This document shows, piece by piece, positions 63,795 to 64,000 of a stretch of 64,000 bases of DNA (the stretch's first letter is position 1; each line of letters starts with the position of its first letter). A program made the translations under genes and the position numbers. A model generated the notes under the pieces. The model had not been told where the DNA came from. It did not search any database and worked only from the letters and a program-made list of their open reading frames with translations. This stretch comes from Streptomyces avidinii. GTDB lineage: Bacteria > Actinomycetota > Actinomycetes > Streptomycetales > Streptomycetaceae. Location: assembly GCF_014650695.1 (NCBI RefSeq), contig NZ_BMVL01000012.1:135187-199186 (forward strand), written 5' to 3'.

Positions 63795-64000
63795 TCATTC
63801 TCCGGATCCGTCCCCGCCTGCTGCGTCAAGGATGCCGGGCAGGGCCCGGACGAACGCGTCCGCCTCGGCCTCGGTGAGTACGTACGGGGGCATGAGCCGT
63901 ACGACGTCGGGGGCGGGCGCGTTGACCAGGAAGCCGGCGTCCTGAGCCGCCTGCTGCACCTGGGCGGCGAGCGGCTCGGTCAGCACGATACCCAGCAGTA
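63795..64000 (-). CDS. argD: Acetylornithine aminotransferase, C-terminal fragment (runs off window)
   Basis: Only the last about 67 residues are in the window; the gene continues past 64000. The tail [19 protein letters not shown]...[36 protein letters not shown] (motif [13 protein letters not shown]) is typical of acetylornithine/succinyldiaminopimelate aminotransferases, and argD upstream of argR is the usual arrangement (argCJBDR). Confidence 0.9.
   Translation of the reverse strand, partial: LLGIVLTEPLAAQVQQAAQDAGFLVNAPAPDVVRLMPPYVLTEAEADAFVRALPGILDAAGGDGSGE

Overview
The window is a core-chromosome segment of a Streptomyces species. Evidence: very high GC with strong third-position GC bias, many GTG/TTG starts, a complete ssgB (a sporulation gene found only in morphologically complex actinomycetes), phosphatidylinositol-phosphate/PIM-type lipid genes, and many genes of types familiar from streptomycetes. 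From memory, the order relA-apt-secFD-yajC-ruvBAC-yebC-pdxTS-pimA-pgsA ... ssgB ... cobT-cobL ... metQIN ... argH ... argR-argD follows the S. coelicolor SCO1513-SCO1577 interval. No phage, transposon, CRISPR or biosynthetic cluster was seen.

Layout. 1-15.2 kb, minus strand: stringent response (relA), adenine salvage (apt), Sec export accessory proteins (secD, secF, yajC), Holliday-junction processing (ruvC-ruvA-ruvB), YebC/PmpR factor, PLP synthesis (pdxS, pdxT), and a translationally coupled phospholipid/PIM operon (pgsA, acyltransferase, mannosyltransferase). 15.4-20 kb, plus strand: EF-G-like GTPase, a large membrane protein, a DUF1992 protein. 20-26.7 kb: HIT protein and thrS (minus), GNAT and DUF4232 secreted protein (plus), a coupled pair ending in a DUF4365 nuclease-like protein, facing a DEDDh exonuclease. 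26.7-36.2 kb: two tRNA-Val(CAC) genes either side of a giant membrane protein, ssgB, a CGNR zinc-finger regulator with a 53-aa membrane protein encoded antisense at its 3' end, a DsbA-like oxidoreductase, GNAT and pabB/pabC-like genes, then a five-gene tRNA cluster (Gly-GCC, Cys-GCA, three Val-GAC). 36.4-46.2 kb: small membrane protein, Ser/Thr kinase, SpoU methyltransferase, and corrin/siroheme genes (cobA/cysG-like, a BluB-CobT fusion, cobL), then a RimJ-type GNAT.

46.4-49.4 kb: methionine ABC transporter metN-metI-metQ (minus), preceded by a 28-codon leader ORF whose last codons encode Cys-Met-Cys-Arg-Met-Cys. This looks like a sulfur-amino-acid attenuator and is the most interesting candidate here. 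49.6-58 kb: small membrane proteins, GNAT, sigma-70-like factor, GlpQ, PlsC, a beta-helix membrane protein, and a TetR-MFS efflux pair with a clear palindromic operator. 58.2-64 kb: arginine genes argH, argG, argR and the 3' end of argD, with a HEAT-repeat protein and an L,D-transpeptidase between.

Transcription units are marked off by unusually strong hairpins, several of them perfect palindromes of 38-40 bp. Overlapping stop/start codons (ATGA, GTGA, TGATG) indicate translational coupling in ruvC-ruvA, secF-apt, pgsA-acyltransferase-pimA, pabB-pabC, metN-metI, tetR-MFS and the DUF4365 pair.
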